64,000 bases of DNA. Source: Flavobacteriales bacterium (GTDB lineage: Bacteria > Bacteroidota > Bacteroidia > Flavobacteriales_D > Parvicellaceae). The position numbers and the translations under genes are program-made. The stretch lies in NCBI GenBank assembly GCA_020635565.1, contig JACJZN010000008.1, positions 372,001 to 436,000 of the forward strand. The letters run 5' to 3'. Positions 49,741 to 57,514 of this stretch are shown here, in pieces. Below the pieces are notes generated by a model that was given only the letters and a program-made list of their open reading frames with translations, did no database searches and had not been told where the DNA came from. The stretch's first letter is position 1; each line of letters starts with the position of its first letter.

Positions 49741-50295
49741 TTACTTTTTCTTTTTTGGTGCGAACAGCATGATCATCTTCTTACCGTTCATTTGTGGCAA
49801 TTGTTCAACAATTGCATCTTCCTCAAGTTCTTGAGCAAATTTCAATAGTAGGATTTCACCTCTGTCTTTATATACGATCGTTCTTCCTTTGAAGAATACA
49901 TATACTTTAAGTTTAGAGCCTTCCTCCAGAAACTTCTTAGCATGCTTCAATTTGAATTCAAAATCATGATCATCCGTGTTAGGTCCAAAACGGATCTCTT
50001 TCACGGTCACTTTCATTTGCTTTGCTTTGAGCTCTTTCTGCTTCTTCTTTTGTTCGTAAAGGAATTTCCTATAATCAATGATCTTACAAACCGGTGGTTT
50101 TGCATTTGGAGAAATCTCTACCAAATCCAATTCTAATTCGTTGGCTAGCTGAAGTGCTTTTGCAGTAGGCATTACACCTCCTTCAACATTGTCTCCAACC
50201 AATCTGATTTCAGGAATACGGATGCGCTCATTAATTCTGTGCTGCTCCTCAACTTCCCTTCTTCCTCTATTAATAACTTTCTTGCTAATAGCTAT
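49741..50295 (-). CDS. infC: Translation initiation factor IF-3 with a non-AUG start
   Basis: The reading frame has no ATG at its beginning. After the thrS stop (50302-50304) it reads AAC AGA ATA GCT ATT AGC AAG AAA, so the start is either ATA at 50295 (184 residues) or ATT at 50289 (182 residues). A TTG at 50202 would cut off half of the N-terminal domain, including INERIRIPEIRLVGDN, which is conserved in IF-3. The C-terminal domain has VCKIIDYRKFLYEQKKK and MKVTVKEIRFGPNTDDHDFE. IF-3 discriminates against non-AUG starts, and in E. coli infC itself starts with AUU for autoregulation; the same logic is likely here. It begins 6 bp after the thrS stop. Confidence 0.88.
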   Translation of the reverse strand: MAISKKVINRGRREVEEQHRINERIRIPEIRLVGDNVEGGVMPTAKALQLANELELDLVEISPNAKPPVCKIIDYRKFLYEQKKKQKELKAKQMKVTVKEIRFGPNTDDHDFEFKLKHAKKFLEEGSKLKVYVFFKGRTIVYKDRGEILLLKFAQELEEDAIVEQLPQMNGKKMIMLFAPKKKK

Positions 50296-50301
50296 TCTGT
50301 T

Positions 50302-52251
50302 TTAGTTAAACTTAATTAATTTTTCTTCAATCTCTTTATTGACAATTTCTGCAAATTCTGCAACACTAAAAACGCCTAGATCACCCTCTCCTTGGCGCCT
50401 AACCGCTACCTTCTTCTCATTTGCTTCACTCTCTCCAACGATCAGCATATACGGGATTTTGTTCAATTCAGCGTCCCTGATTTTCTTGCCGATCTTTTCG
50501 TTCCTTTCGTCAATAAGACCGCGAATATCGTAATTTTTCAGCAAATTCAAAACTTCAGCGGCATAATCGTTATATTTCTCACTGATTGGTAGTATTGCAA
50601 ATTGTTCGGGATTTAGCCATAATGGAAATTTCCCTGAAGTGTGCTCGATCAATACAGCGATAAATCTCTCCAAAGAACCAAATGGAGCTCTGTGGATCAT
50701 AACTGGTCTATGTTTCTGGTTGTCAGATCCAGTGTACTCAAGTTCAAAACGCTCAGGGAGGTTGTAGTCCACCTGAATAGTTCCTAATTGCCAGCTTCTT
50801 CCAAGAGCATCCTTCACCATGAAGTCAAGTTTCGGTCCGTAGAAAGCAGCTTCCCCATATTCAACTACAGTCGGTAGTCCTTTCTCGCTAGTAGCTTTGA
50901 TGATCGCAGCTTCAGCTTTTTCCCAATTCTCTTCACTTCCGATGTACTTCGACTTATTGTAGGGGTCTCTCAATGAAACCTGTGCTGTGAAGTTTTCAAA
51001 ATCAAGTGCATTGAAGACGTATAACACCAAGTCAATTACTTTCTTAAATTCTTCTTCCACCTGATCTGGTCTGCAGAAAATGTGAGCATCGTCTTGCGTA
51101 AATCCTCTCACTCGTGTTAATCCATGCAGCTCACCACTTTGTTCGTATCTGTAAACAGTTCCAAATTCGGCAAATCTTACTGGAAGATCTTTGTAGGATT
51201 TAGGTTCGGCTTTAAATATCTCACAATGGTGAGGACAGTTCATCGGCTTCAGCAAGAACTCTTCTCCTTCGTGTGGAGTTTTGATCGATTGGAAAGAATC
51301 TTCTCCATATTTTTCATAGTGACCAGAACAAACATAAAGATCCTTCAGCGCTATGTGAGGTGTAGCAACAGGAAGATAACCCGTCTTTACCTGAGCTTCC
51401 TTCATAAAGTCGATTAAACGATCTCTCACAGCAGTTCCCTTGGGTAACCAAAGAGGAAGTCCCATTCCAACTTTTTGAGAAAAAGTGAATAACCCTAATT
51501 CTTTCCCTAGTTTTCTGTGGTCACGCTTTTTCGCTTCCTCCAGCATTTCAAGATACTCTGTAAGTTCTTTTGCTTTAGGGAAAGTGATTCCATAAACTCT
51601 GGTCAGCTGCTGACGTTTTTCATCTCCTCTCCAATATGCACCTGCTATACTCATCAGCTTTACAGCTTTAATGTATCCGGTATTTGGAATATGAGGTCCT
51701 CTACATAGGTCCGTGAAATTTCCTTGAGTATAGAATGTGATGTTTCCATCCTCAAGATCTTCTAATAACTCTAATTTATATTGGTCGTCTTTTTCTGTGA
51801 AGTATTTGATGGCATCAGCTTTACTGATCTCCTGTCGGATGAAGTCGTTCTTTTGACGAGCCAAATCCAACATTTTATCTTCTACTTTTTTCAGGTCTTT
51901 TTCAGTGAATTCATAATCCCCGAAATCGATATCATAGTAAAATCCATTTTCAATAGGAGGTCCAATCGCTAATTTGATCCCTGGATAATAAAATTCCAAA
52001 GCTTCAGCCATTAAATGAGCAGAACTATGCCACATAGTTGATTTACCTCCATCATCATTCCAAGTCAACAAACTTAACGTTGAATCTTCGTTGATTGGAC
52101 GCATCAGATCCCAAATCTCTCCATTAACTTTCGCAGCTAACACGTTTCGTGCTAACCCCTCGCTGATGCTTGTCGCAACATCCATGGATGTAACCGCACC
52201 ATCGAATTCTCTTACACTACCATCTGGCAAAGTTATCTTTATCATAATCAC
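50302..52251 (-). CDS. thrS: Threonyl-tRNA synthetase
   Basis: The 649-residue protein has the TGS domain (IKITLPDGSVREFDGAVT), the editing domain with HSSAHLMAEAL (near residue 78) and the second site CRGPHIPNTG, the class II catalytic core (motif 2 RFAEFGTVYRYEQSGEL; HGLTRVRGFTQDDAHIF; the zinc ligands include CPHHCEIF) and the C-terminal anticodon-binding domain. It charges tRNA-Thr and clears mis-acylated Ser-tRNA. A possible -7 element (CAAAGGTA on the plus strand, 52265-52272) lies just upstream. ATG at 52245 is an alternative start. Confidence 0.97.
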   Translation of the reverse strand: MIMIKITLPDGSVREFDGAVTSMDVATSISEGLARNVLAAKVNGEIWDLMRPINEDSTLSLLTWNDDGGKSTMWHSSAHLMAEALEFYYPGIKLAIGPPIENGFYYDIDFGDYEFTEKDLKKVEDKMLDLARQKNDFIRQEISKADAIKYFTEKDDQYKLELLEDLEDGNITFYTQGNFTDLCRGPHIPNTGYIKAVKLMSIAGAYWRGDEKRQQLTRVYGITFPKAKELTEYLEMLEEAKKRDHRKLGKELGLFTFSQKVGMGLPLWLPKGTAVRDRLIDFMKEAQVKTGYLPVATPHIALKDLYVCSGHYEKYGEDSFQSIKTPHEGEEFLLKPMNCPHHCEIFKAEPKSYKDLPVRFAEFGTVYRYEQSGELHGLTRVRGFTQDDAHIFCRPDQVEEEFKKVIDLVLYVFNALDFENFTAQVSLRDPYNKSKYIGSEENWEKAEAAIIKATSEKGLPTVVEYGEAAFYGPKLDFMVKDALGRSWQLGTIQVDYNLPERFELEYTGSDNQKHRPVMIHRAPFGSLERFIAVLIEHTSGKFPLWLNPEQFAILPISEKYNDYAAEVLNLLKNYDIRGLIDERNEKIGKKIRDAELNKIPYMLIVGESEANEKKVAVRRQGEGDLGVFSVAEFAEIVNKEIEEKLIKFN

Positions 52252-52264
52252 TTTTTAGGGGTGG

Positions 52265-52272
52265 CAAAGGTA
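52265..52272 (-). promoter_or_regulatory. Candidate -7 element of the thrS operon
   Basis: The minus strand reads TACCTTTG, a perfect TAnnTTTG, 13 bp before the thrS start. The -33 element is not clear. Confidence 0.5.
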
Positions 52273-52333
52273 GTGAATTTAAGCTGAAAATTGGATTCAA
52301 AAATAAAAATAACTGAGAAGGAAATAAACCATT

Positions 52334-52341
52334 TATCTTTG
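52334..52341 (+). promoter_or_regulatory. Candidate -7 element of the ChaN-like gene
   Basis: TATCTTTG, a perfect TAnnTTTG, 23 bp before the ATG at 52365. Confidence 0.5.
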
Positions 52342-52364
52342 GGTGAAACTATAAAGGGATTGAG

Positions 52365-53222
52365 ATGAGATTATTTGGGTTAATAGGTTGCCTATTTGTA
52401 CTTTTTAGTGCCTCAGCGCAGGATGCAGCATATAAGATTTATACAGGAAAGGGCAAGAAGTCTAATTTCAAGAAAATGACCAAGCAAATATGGGATTCAG
52501 ACGTGGTGTTTTTTGGAGAACTGCATGATAATCCTATTGCACATTGGATGGAATATGAGATTGGTCTTTATTTGATAGAACATGGAGAGAAGATAACTTT
52601 TGGAGCAGAAATGTTTGAGCGTGATGAGCAAGTTTATCTGGATCAGTATTTAAAAGGAGAGATATCCGCAGAACAATTTGATTCATTGGCTGGGTTGTGG
52701 AATAATTTTTTTACGGATTATCTTCCGGTGGTTGATTTAGCCAAAGAATATGGTGTGGAGTTCATAGCTACCAATATTACCAGGAAATATGCTTCTCAGG
52801 TTTATAAGCAAGGCTTAGAATCCTTGGAGGCATTGCCAGAAGATGAAAAAAAGGATATCGCTCCGCTTCCAATACCGTTTGATATAAATGTGCCTTGTTA
52901 TCAGACGATGTTAGAAATGATGGGAGGTCATGGAGGGGAGAATTTCCCAAAGGCGCAGGCGATAAAAGATGCTACGATGGCAGATGCGATCGTAAAGAAT
53001 TTTACTTCAGGAGAAGGGAATATCTTTTACCATCTTAACGGCAGTTTTCATTCCGATAATAAAGAGGGGATTGGGTGGTACATCAACCAATATGCTCCAG
53101 ACCTGAGAATTTTCAATATCGCTGTGGTGTTGCAGAGTGATGTAGATCAGCTGGAGGAAGAATATCTGGTAATAGCAGATTTTATCATCGTAGTAGATGA
53201 GGATATGACCAGTACCTATTGA
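52365..53222 (+). CDS. ChaN-family protein (haem-binding/TIKI superfamily)
   Basis: The 285-residue protein has a signal peptide (MRLFGLIGCLFVLFSASAQ). The motif DVVFFGELHDNPIAHWMEY near residue 50 has the GExH pattern of the ChaN/TIKI/EreA superfamily, with ITFGAEMFERDEQ and YHLNGSFHSDNKEG downstream (a paired His with Glu site). ChaN of Campylobacter binds haem as a dimer on the outer membrane; others are predicted metallopeptidases. The lack of a lipobox Cys suggests a soluble periplasmic form. The gene stands alone. Confidence 0.85.
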   Translation: MRLFGLIGCLFVLFSASAQDAAYKIYTGKGKKSNFKKMTKQIWDSDVVFFGELHDNPIAHWMEYEIGLYLIEHGEKITFGAEMFERDEQVYLDQYLKGEISAEQFDSLAGLWNNFFTDYLPVVDLAKEYGVEFIATNITRKYASQVYKQGLESLEALPEDEKKDIAPLPIPFDINVPCYQTMLEMMGGHGGENFPKAQAIKDATMADAIVKNFTSGEGNIFYHLNGSFHSDNKEGIGWYINQYAPDLRIFNIAVVLQSDVDQLEEEYLVIADFIIVVDEDMTSTY

Positions 53223-53292
53223 TCGGTCTGAATTTCGTTTTTATTCAAAACACGACTGGTGTTTACCTATGGCGTTTGAAGAATTTCTACTG

Positions 53293-54171
53293 CTATTCGT
53301 TCGCTCCATGATTTTTTGCAATGCTTATCCATAGCTCAGCGAGATCTTTGGAATTGGCACCGATGCTTGATGCTAAAAACAACGCTGATCTGAGCATGAG
53401 TACAGAGGCATCATGGAATTCCTGCTTAGAGCCAGAACTTCCAAAAACTTCTTGAACCTCCTGCTGAAAAAGATCATTGTGCTTGCTTATAAAAGATATT
53501 GGATCTTCCTCATCCACTTCAAGTTCTGGATATAAGATGAGATCGAGCCATACTTTAGGAAGGTGCTCTTGTAATCGATCTGGAGATTCTTCTCCGGCTC
53601 TTCGCCATAATTGTAAAGTTCGTGTATCGCCCGATGCCGCAAGTCCGGTGTCTAGCAATAGCTCAAAGGCAATGTCTGCAATATTTTGGACCATTTCGAG
53701 ATAAGCATCTTGTGCTTGTTCGAATAAAGCCGTTTCCTGACCTAGTAAGTAATTGCCAACTGTCATTTTAGGTAGTTTAGTAACTTCTGGACATTCATTC
53801 AAACAAGGAAACTTTGTTCCTTTATACATGTAATGAGCCTCCTCATTTTGAACGTACCTTCCTATGGGAAACAATCGGCAGGCTAATGGCCTTGCATCAT
53901 AGACGCTGCAACCTTTGTTTTTAACATATTGTCGACAAGCTTTCTTATTGTTGAAGGTTAAATCTCCATCAAACTTCAAACGTATACCACCCAATTCACA
54001 ATACAAATAATTGAATTCTCTTACAGTCATTTTTTTAGCCTTGGCCATGAGTGCCAATTCCCAGGGGTTTATCAAAACCTGATTGCCAAAACAACAACTT
54101 CCAGCCCTCGAGCAAGTTAGAGGCAAGATATCGTCTAAAGAAAGTGGTGTGATTTGGTTCATCGGATTCAA
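53293..54171 (-). CDS. YkgJ-family cysteine-cluster protein (putative zinc/iron chelating)
   Basis: The 292-residue protein begins near PLTCSRAGSCCFGNQV, followed by KACRQYVKNKGCSVYDARPLACRLFPIG and FPCLNECPEV. This CxxxxxCC ... C ... CxVYxxRPxxCRxFP pattern defines YkgJ/CxxCxxCC proteins (PF03692), predicted to bind a metal ion or Fe-S cluster. The C-terminal 130 residues are helical and without recognised motifs. It is the third gene of a leftward unit after the CASTOR/POLLUX-like and GNAT genes. Function is not known. Start at 54171 or 54162. Confidence 0.82.
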   Translation of the reverse strand: MNPMNQITPLSLDDILPLTCSRAGSCCFGNQVLINPWELALMAKAKKMTVREFNYLYCELGGIRLKFDGDLTFNNKKACRQYVKNKGCSVYDARPLACRLFPIGRYVQNEEAHYMYKGTKFPCLNECPEVTKLPKMTVGNYLLGQETALFEQAQDAYLEMVQNIADIAFELLLDTGLAASGDTRTLQLWRRAGEESPDRLQEHLPKVWLDLILYPELEVDEEDPISFISKHNDLFQQEVQEVFGSSGSKQEFHDASVLMLRSALFLASSIGANSKDLAELWISIAKNHGANE

Positions 54172-54205
54172 AACAGGTTGTAAATTGTTAATTTGCTTGA
54201 GGATT

Positions 54206-54901
54206 CTATTCTGAATTATTTCTGCGGTACAACCACCAATTCATATCTCTTGTTAATTCATAACCTAGTTTCTCATAGAGAGAAATGGCTGGATTACCCT
54301 TGGTGGTATGTAAAATGGGGAGTTTGTTTTCTTTTAAAATCTCACTCGTATTGTAAGTGATCAATTGACCAGCAAGTCCTTTTCTCGTATGGTCAGGATG
54401 TGTAACTACTGCACTGACTTCAATAAATAGGTTGGTTTGCATTCGTTGACCAGCAATAGAAACTAATTGACCTTCCTTGATGATGCCATAGTATTTTCCC
54501 ATTTCAAAGGTCCTCTTTTTATAGTAACCAGGCATAACTAACCACACTAGATCATAGATCTCATCCATGTAGGTTTCGTCCAATAAAATAATTTCTTCAG
54601 TTATCGGCATATTAGTTTGTTGAGCTAAAACCATCTGACAACCATCAATTTTTCTGACCAATGAAACTTTAGACTCATCGATTTCCGGGATTTTATGCTC
54701 GGAAACATAGAAGAATGAATCTGTCGTTTTTAGGTATTCATTGGAAGCATTGACTGTCCTTGATGCATCTAAAAAAGCTCCAAAGGGACATACTTCGGGA
54801 TGATAAAAGCGTACTCCATCATATTCAATGGCAAATTTTTTATGTGTTTCAGCAAGGGAAAACCAAACTGGATTTTGGAGTTGAATTTCTAATGGTGTCA
54901 T
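54206..54901 (-). CDS. GNAT-family N-acetyltransferase (FR47-like)
   Basis: The 231-residue protein has a C-terminal GNAT fold with the acetyl-CoA-binding pattern VSAVVTHPDHTRKGLAGQLITYN (residues ~165-187) and ending TKGNPAISLYEKLGYELTRDMNWWLYRR, as in FR47-like enzymes. The N-terminal half, about 110 residues, is specific to this subgroup (GVRFYHPEVCPFGAF). The substrate is unknown. The start lies 10 bp after the stop of the ion-channel-like gene, so the genes are probably co-transcribed. Confidence 0.85.
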   Translation of the reverse strand: MTPLEIQLQNPVWFSLAETHKKFAIEYDGVRFYHPEVCPFGAFLDASRTVNASNEYLKTTDSFFYVSEHKIPEIDESKVSLVRKIDGCQMVLAQQTNMPITEEIILLDETYMDEIYDLVWLVMPGYYKKRTFEMGKYYGIIKEGQLVSIAGQRMQTNLFIEVSAVVTHPDHTRKGLAGQLITYNTSEILKENKLPILHTTKGNPAISLYEKLGYELTRDMNWWLYRRNNSE

Positions 54902-54911
54902 TTAATGGCTG

Positions 54912-56810
54912 TTAATCCTCTGCAAACACAATGATCTTATCATCTGGACTGAAGGTCACTTTATTGGTTTTCAAAGGGTTTAAAACAACTCCATAACTGG
55001 TGTGCTTATCATATTGTTTAGACATGATTCGATATCCAATGGCAATCTGTCCCTGTCTTTTAGCACTTTCAAGCACCGTAAAGAAATCCATTTCAATACC
55101 CGTTTTTACATAATTAGTGATCGGTTTCAAATAGATCTCAGACCCATCAGCATCAAACATATCGTTAAAGACATCAACTAGTTCTTTTGCTTCACTCACC
55201 TGTGAAACCAGCTGAGAGATCAATTTATCACTAACCACAAAATCATCTGCCTTGGTCACACTGGCTAACTCTCTATTTCTTACATCCATGATCTCACTCA
55301 CAATTCTAACCTGAGTTCCCTGAATATCTAACAGATCACGCAAATGCAGGAGTGTCATAAGCGTTTGAGAATCTGCCTCCTGCACACTCAATCTGCGTGT
55401 ATTACTCAGCACAATGATCTGTGTAAACTCGTGAACATTCAGACTTTCCAATACTTCTCTATCTGTGGTGTCCGCAATTCTGACATTTATTTTCAAATTG
55501 TCGGATATCTCCATTTTTTGGTACTCCTGATCTACATTTTCATGTCCTGAAACAATCAGTAACTCTGAACCAGCAGGCACATAGGAACTCATCTCACGCA
55601 CAATAGCAGGTCCTTTATTGTTCCAGCTCAAGATCAATGTACGCTCTACAGAAGGTTTTTCTTCTTCCACAAATACGATCGCATCCTCATTAATGGTGGC
55701 CGCAGGAGCATTGATGATTAAAGTGTCATCGTCTTCTGTTAGAGCCACAAGCTTAGCTCCTTTCTCTAAAACGGTATCCATAGACGGATTCAGTTTAACG
55801 ATCCCGTCTGGATACTGAATACCGATCACTGAACTGTCATTGTATTTGAAAAGTATCTCAGCAAACGTTTTACCTGTAAGCTGAGGTTCTTCTATGATAT
55901 AGATCTCATCTCCGTCAAAACCTGTGATTTCAGTATAAACAACACTTAAGCCAGATTGACGACAAGTTTGAACCATGATCCTCGATACCAGATCATCCGT
56001 CAACATTAATTCAACCTCATCTTTTCCTACAATTTTACCGGCAAGTATATTCTTTTGCTGTCTCATCTGTGCTACAACATGAAAAGTCCTACCACTTCTT
56101 TCTGGATGGTTCATGACAGCTAGGAGAACCTTTATGGTTTGGGCATCTGCATCAGGTGCCGTTTCTGGAGATAACACCACGATACTTTTAGTTTCATTTA
56201 AATTGACAATATTGAGGTCATTAATATCCGTTGGATCGCCACTTCTGCAAATGACTTTTGTATTTCTCAGGTTTTCACATTTTTCACGAATGGCATCCTC
56301 CATCATGGTTTTATCCTCTTTGGCCATAACCAGAATTCTTGGCTTTTTCTGATTTTCGTTGGCCGCTGCTAGTTCATCTATAATGGTAAAAACCTGAGAG
56401 TTCCAGCCCAAAACTAACTGATGATTTTTCTCAACCACGAAACTTCTTCCTTTTCTTAGTTCTTGCAATTTTTCATCAATACCAGAGCTCAGAATACCGA
56501 TCAAAGTGGAGAGAATAAAGATTCCGCCCAATGTTACGATAAACATGATCAAACGAAAACCCCATCCGGCATCTCCAGCCACAGTTCCAGCATCCATGGC
56601 GCGCATGAGCGTTTGCCATAAAGTCTCGCCAACTCCCATGGAAGAATCATCTCCATCAGGAAAAATGCTAAAAATGAGCACAATTATCGTAGCGATCACG
56701 ATCATTACACCCGTTAGAATAGCCAACCAAAGGATCAATGCACCTGGCCCTCGGCTCATGGTGTTATCAAATTTGTACCTTAACTTTTGAGATAATTTTA
56801 CTTTAGACAT
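54912..56810 (-). CDS. CASTOR/POLLUX-related putative ion channel with two RCK-like modules
   Basis: From the ATG at 56810 (MSKVKLSQKLRYKFD) the protein has 632 residues. Two membrane spans (GALILWLAILTGVMIVIATIIV and FRLIMFIVTLGGIFILSTLIG) flank a pore-loop-like segment with AMDAGTVAGDAGWG. The rest is cytoplasmic with two Rossmann RCK-like halves: NHQLVLGWNSQVFTIIDELA (residue ~130) and RTLILSWNNKGPAIVREMS (~400), each followed by TrkA_C-like parts. This matches CASTOR/POLLUX/DMI1, plant nuclear-envelope cation channels. The pore lacks the TVGYG potassium signature. Bacterial homologues are uncharacterised. An earlier in-frame ATG at 56855 adds 15 residues. Confidence 0.85.
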   Translation of the reverse strand: MSKVKLSQKLRYKFDNTMSRGPGALILWLAILTGVMIVIATIIVLIFSIFPDGDDSSMGVGETLWQTLMRAMDAGTVAGDAGWGFRLIMFIVTLGGIFILSTLIGILSSGIDEKLQELRKGRSFVVEKNHQLVLGWNSQVFTIIDELAAANENQKKPRILVMAKEDKTMMEDAIREKCENLRNTKVICRSGDPTDINDLNIVNLNETKSIVVLSPETAPDADAQTIKVLLAVMNHPERSGRTFHVVAQMRQQKNILAGKIVGKDEVELMLTDDLVSRIMVQTCRQSGLSVVYTEITGFDGDEIYIIEEPQLTGKTFAEILFKYNDSSVIGIQYPDGIVKLNPSMDTVLEKGAKLVALTEDDDTLIINAPAATINEDAIVFVEEEKPSVERTLILSWNNKGPAIVREMSSYVPAGSELLIVSGHENVDQEYQKMEISDNLKINVRIADTTDREVLESLNVHEFTQIIVLSNTRRLSVQEADSQTLMTLLHLRDLLDIQGTQVRIVSEIMDVRNRELASVTKADDFVVSDKLISQLVSQVSEAKELVDVFNDMFDADGSEIYLKPITNYVKTGIEMDFFTVLESAKRQGQIAIGYRIMSKQYDKHTSYGVVLNPLKTNKVTFSPDDKIIVFAED

Positions 56811-56961
56811 ACGTTCTAATTTTGCGAACGCTAATTTAATTTTATTGCCGTTCAATTTGACATTTTGTTACTTTTTTCAATCGAAAGCTGTTACTAATAT
56901 TAAGCAAGGGAGAGTTTGGGAATTAGCTCAGTTCTATGTTGTGTGGGGTAATTTTTTCAAG

Positions 56962-57387
56962 TTAGTACATTGTTATTGGGATTGAGTAGCGAACTTTCGT
57001 CAAGCTATCTGACAAAACATTCGGTTTCCAGTTGGGTATTGTGATGATAAAATCTTTTTTCAAGTCATCAATGTAAGAACTGTCAATGAAGCAACTGTCG
57101 ATCATAAAGTTAGAAAATTTAAAATCTGGATCAGAGACCGTTCCTGTAGTATCAATTGAAAATATGACTAACATTTTCATTGGACTACAGAGCCTACTAT
57201 CATCTATTTTTTCAACGAAATGTCCTAATGAGACACTAAAACTCTCTTGAGGAGTCAACAATGTTCCAGATTGCTTGTTGTTTCCGTTTTTCCTTGACGC
57301 ACAGGAGAAAAATAATCCTAATAATGCTATTTGTATTACTGTTCTAATTGGGTTTGTTTTATTTGCCAAACTACGAATGTATAACAT
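56962..57387 (-). CDS. Small lipoprotein with TonB-C-terminal-like domain
   Basis: The 141-residue protein has a signal segment with lipobox (ALLGLFFSC, Cys29). Residues about 65-141 read like a TonB C-terminal domain: VIFSIDTTGTVSDPDF, then a helix and IPNWKPNVLSDSLTKVRYSIPITMY, similar to the W-x-P ... V-x-Y-x-x-P-I-x-F end of energy-transducing proteins. There is no proline-rich linker or inner-membrane anchor, so it would not transduce energy in the usual way. Similarity is by pattern only. No obvious operon partner. Confidence 0.6.
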   Translation of the reverse strand: MLYIRSLANKTNPIRTVIQIALLGLFFSCASRKNGNNKQSGTLLTPQESFSVSLGHFVEKIDDSRLCSPMKMLVIFSIDTTGTVSDPDFKFSNFMIDSCFIDSSYIDDLKKDFIITIPNWKPNVLSDSLTKVRYSIPITMY

Positions 57388-57460
57388 CGCGTGTTATTAT
57401 TACAACGTAACCAAATTTAAGGAATCTATTACGCTGTTCACGTCCATTCCTAATTATCTC

Positions 57461-57490
57461 AAAAAAAAGCCCCTGCATTTCTGCAGAGGC
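57461..57490 (-). terminator. Terminator after the kelch-like T9SS protein gene
   Basis: GCCCCTGCA pairs with TGCAGAGGC (one mismatch) and the plus-strand A run gives a T tract for the leftward transcript. Confidence 0.85.
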
Positions 57491-57514
57491 CCTCTGAACT
57501 AAAAACTAAACTAA

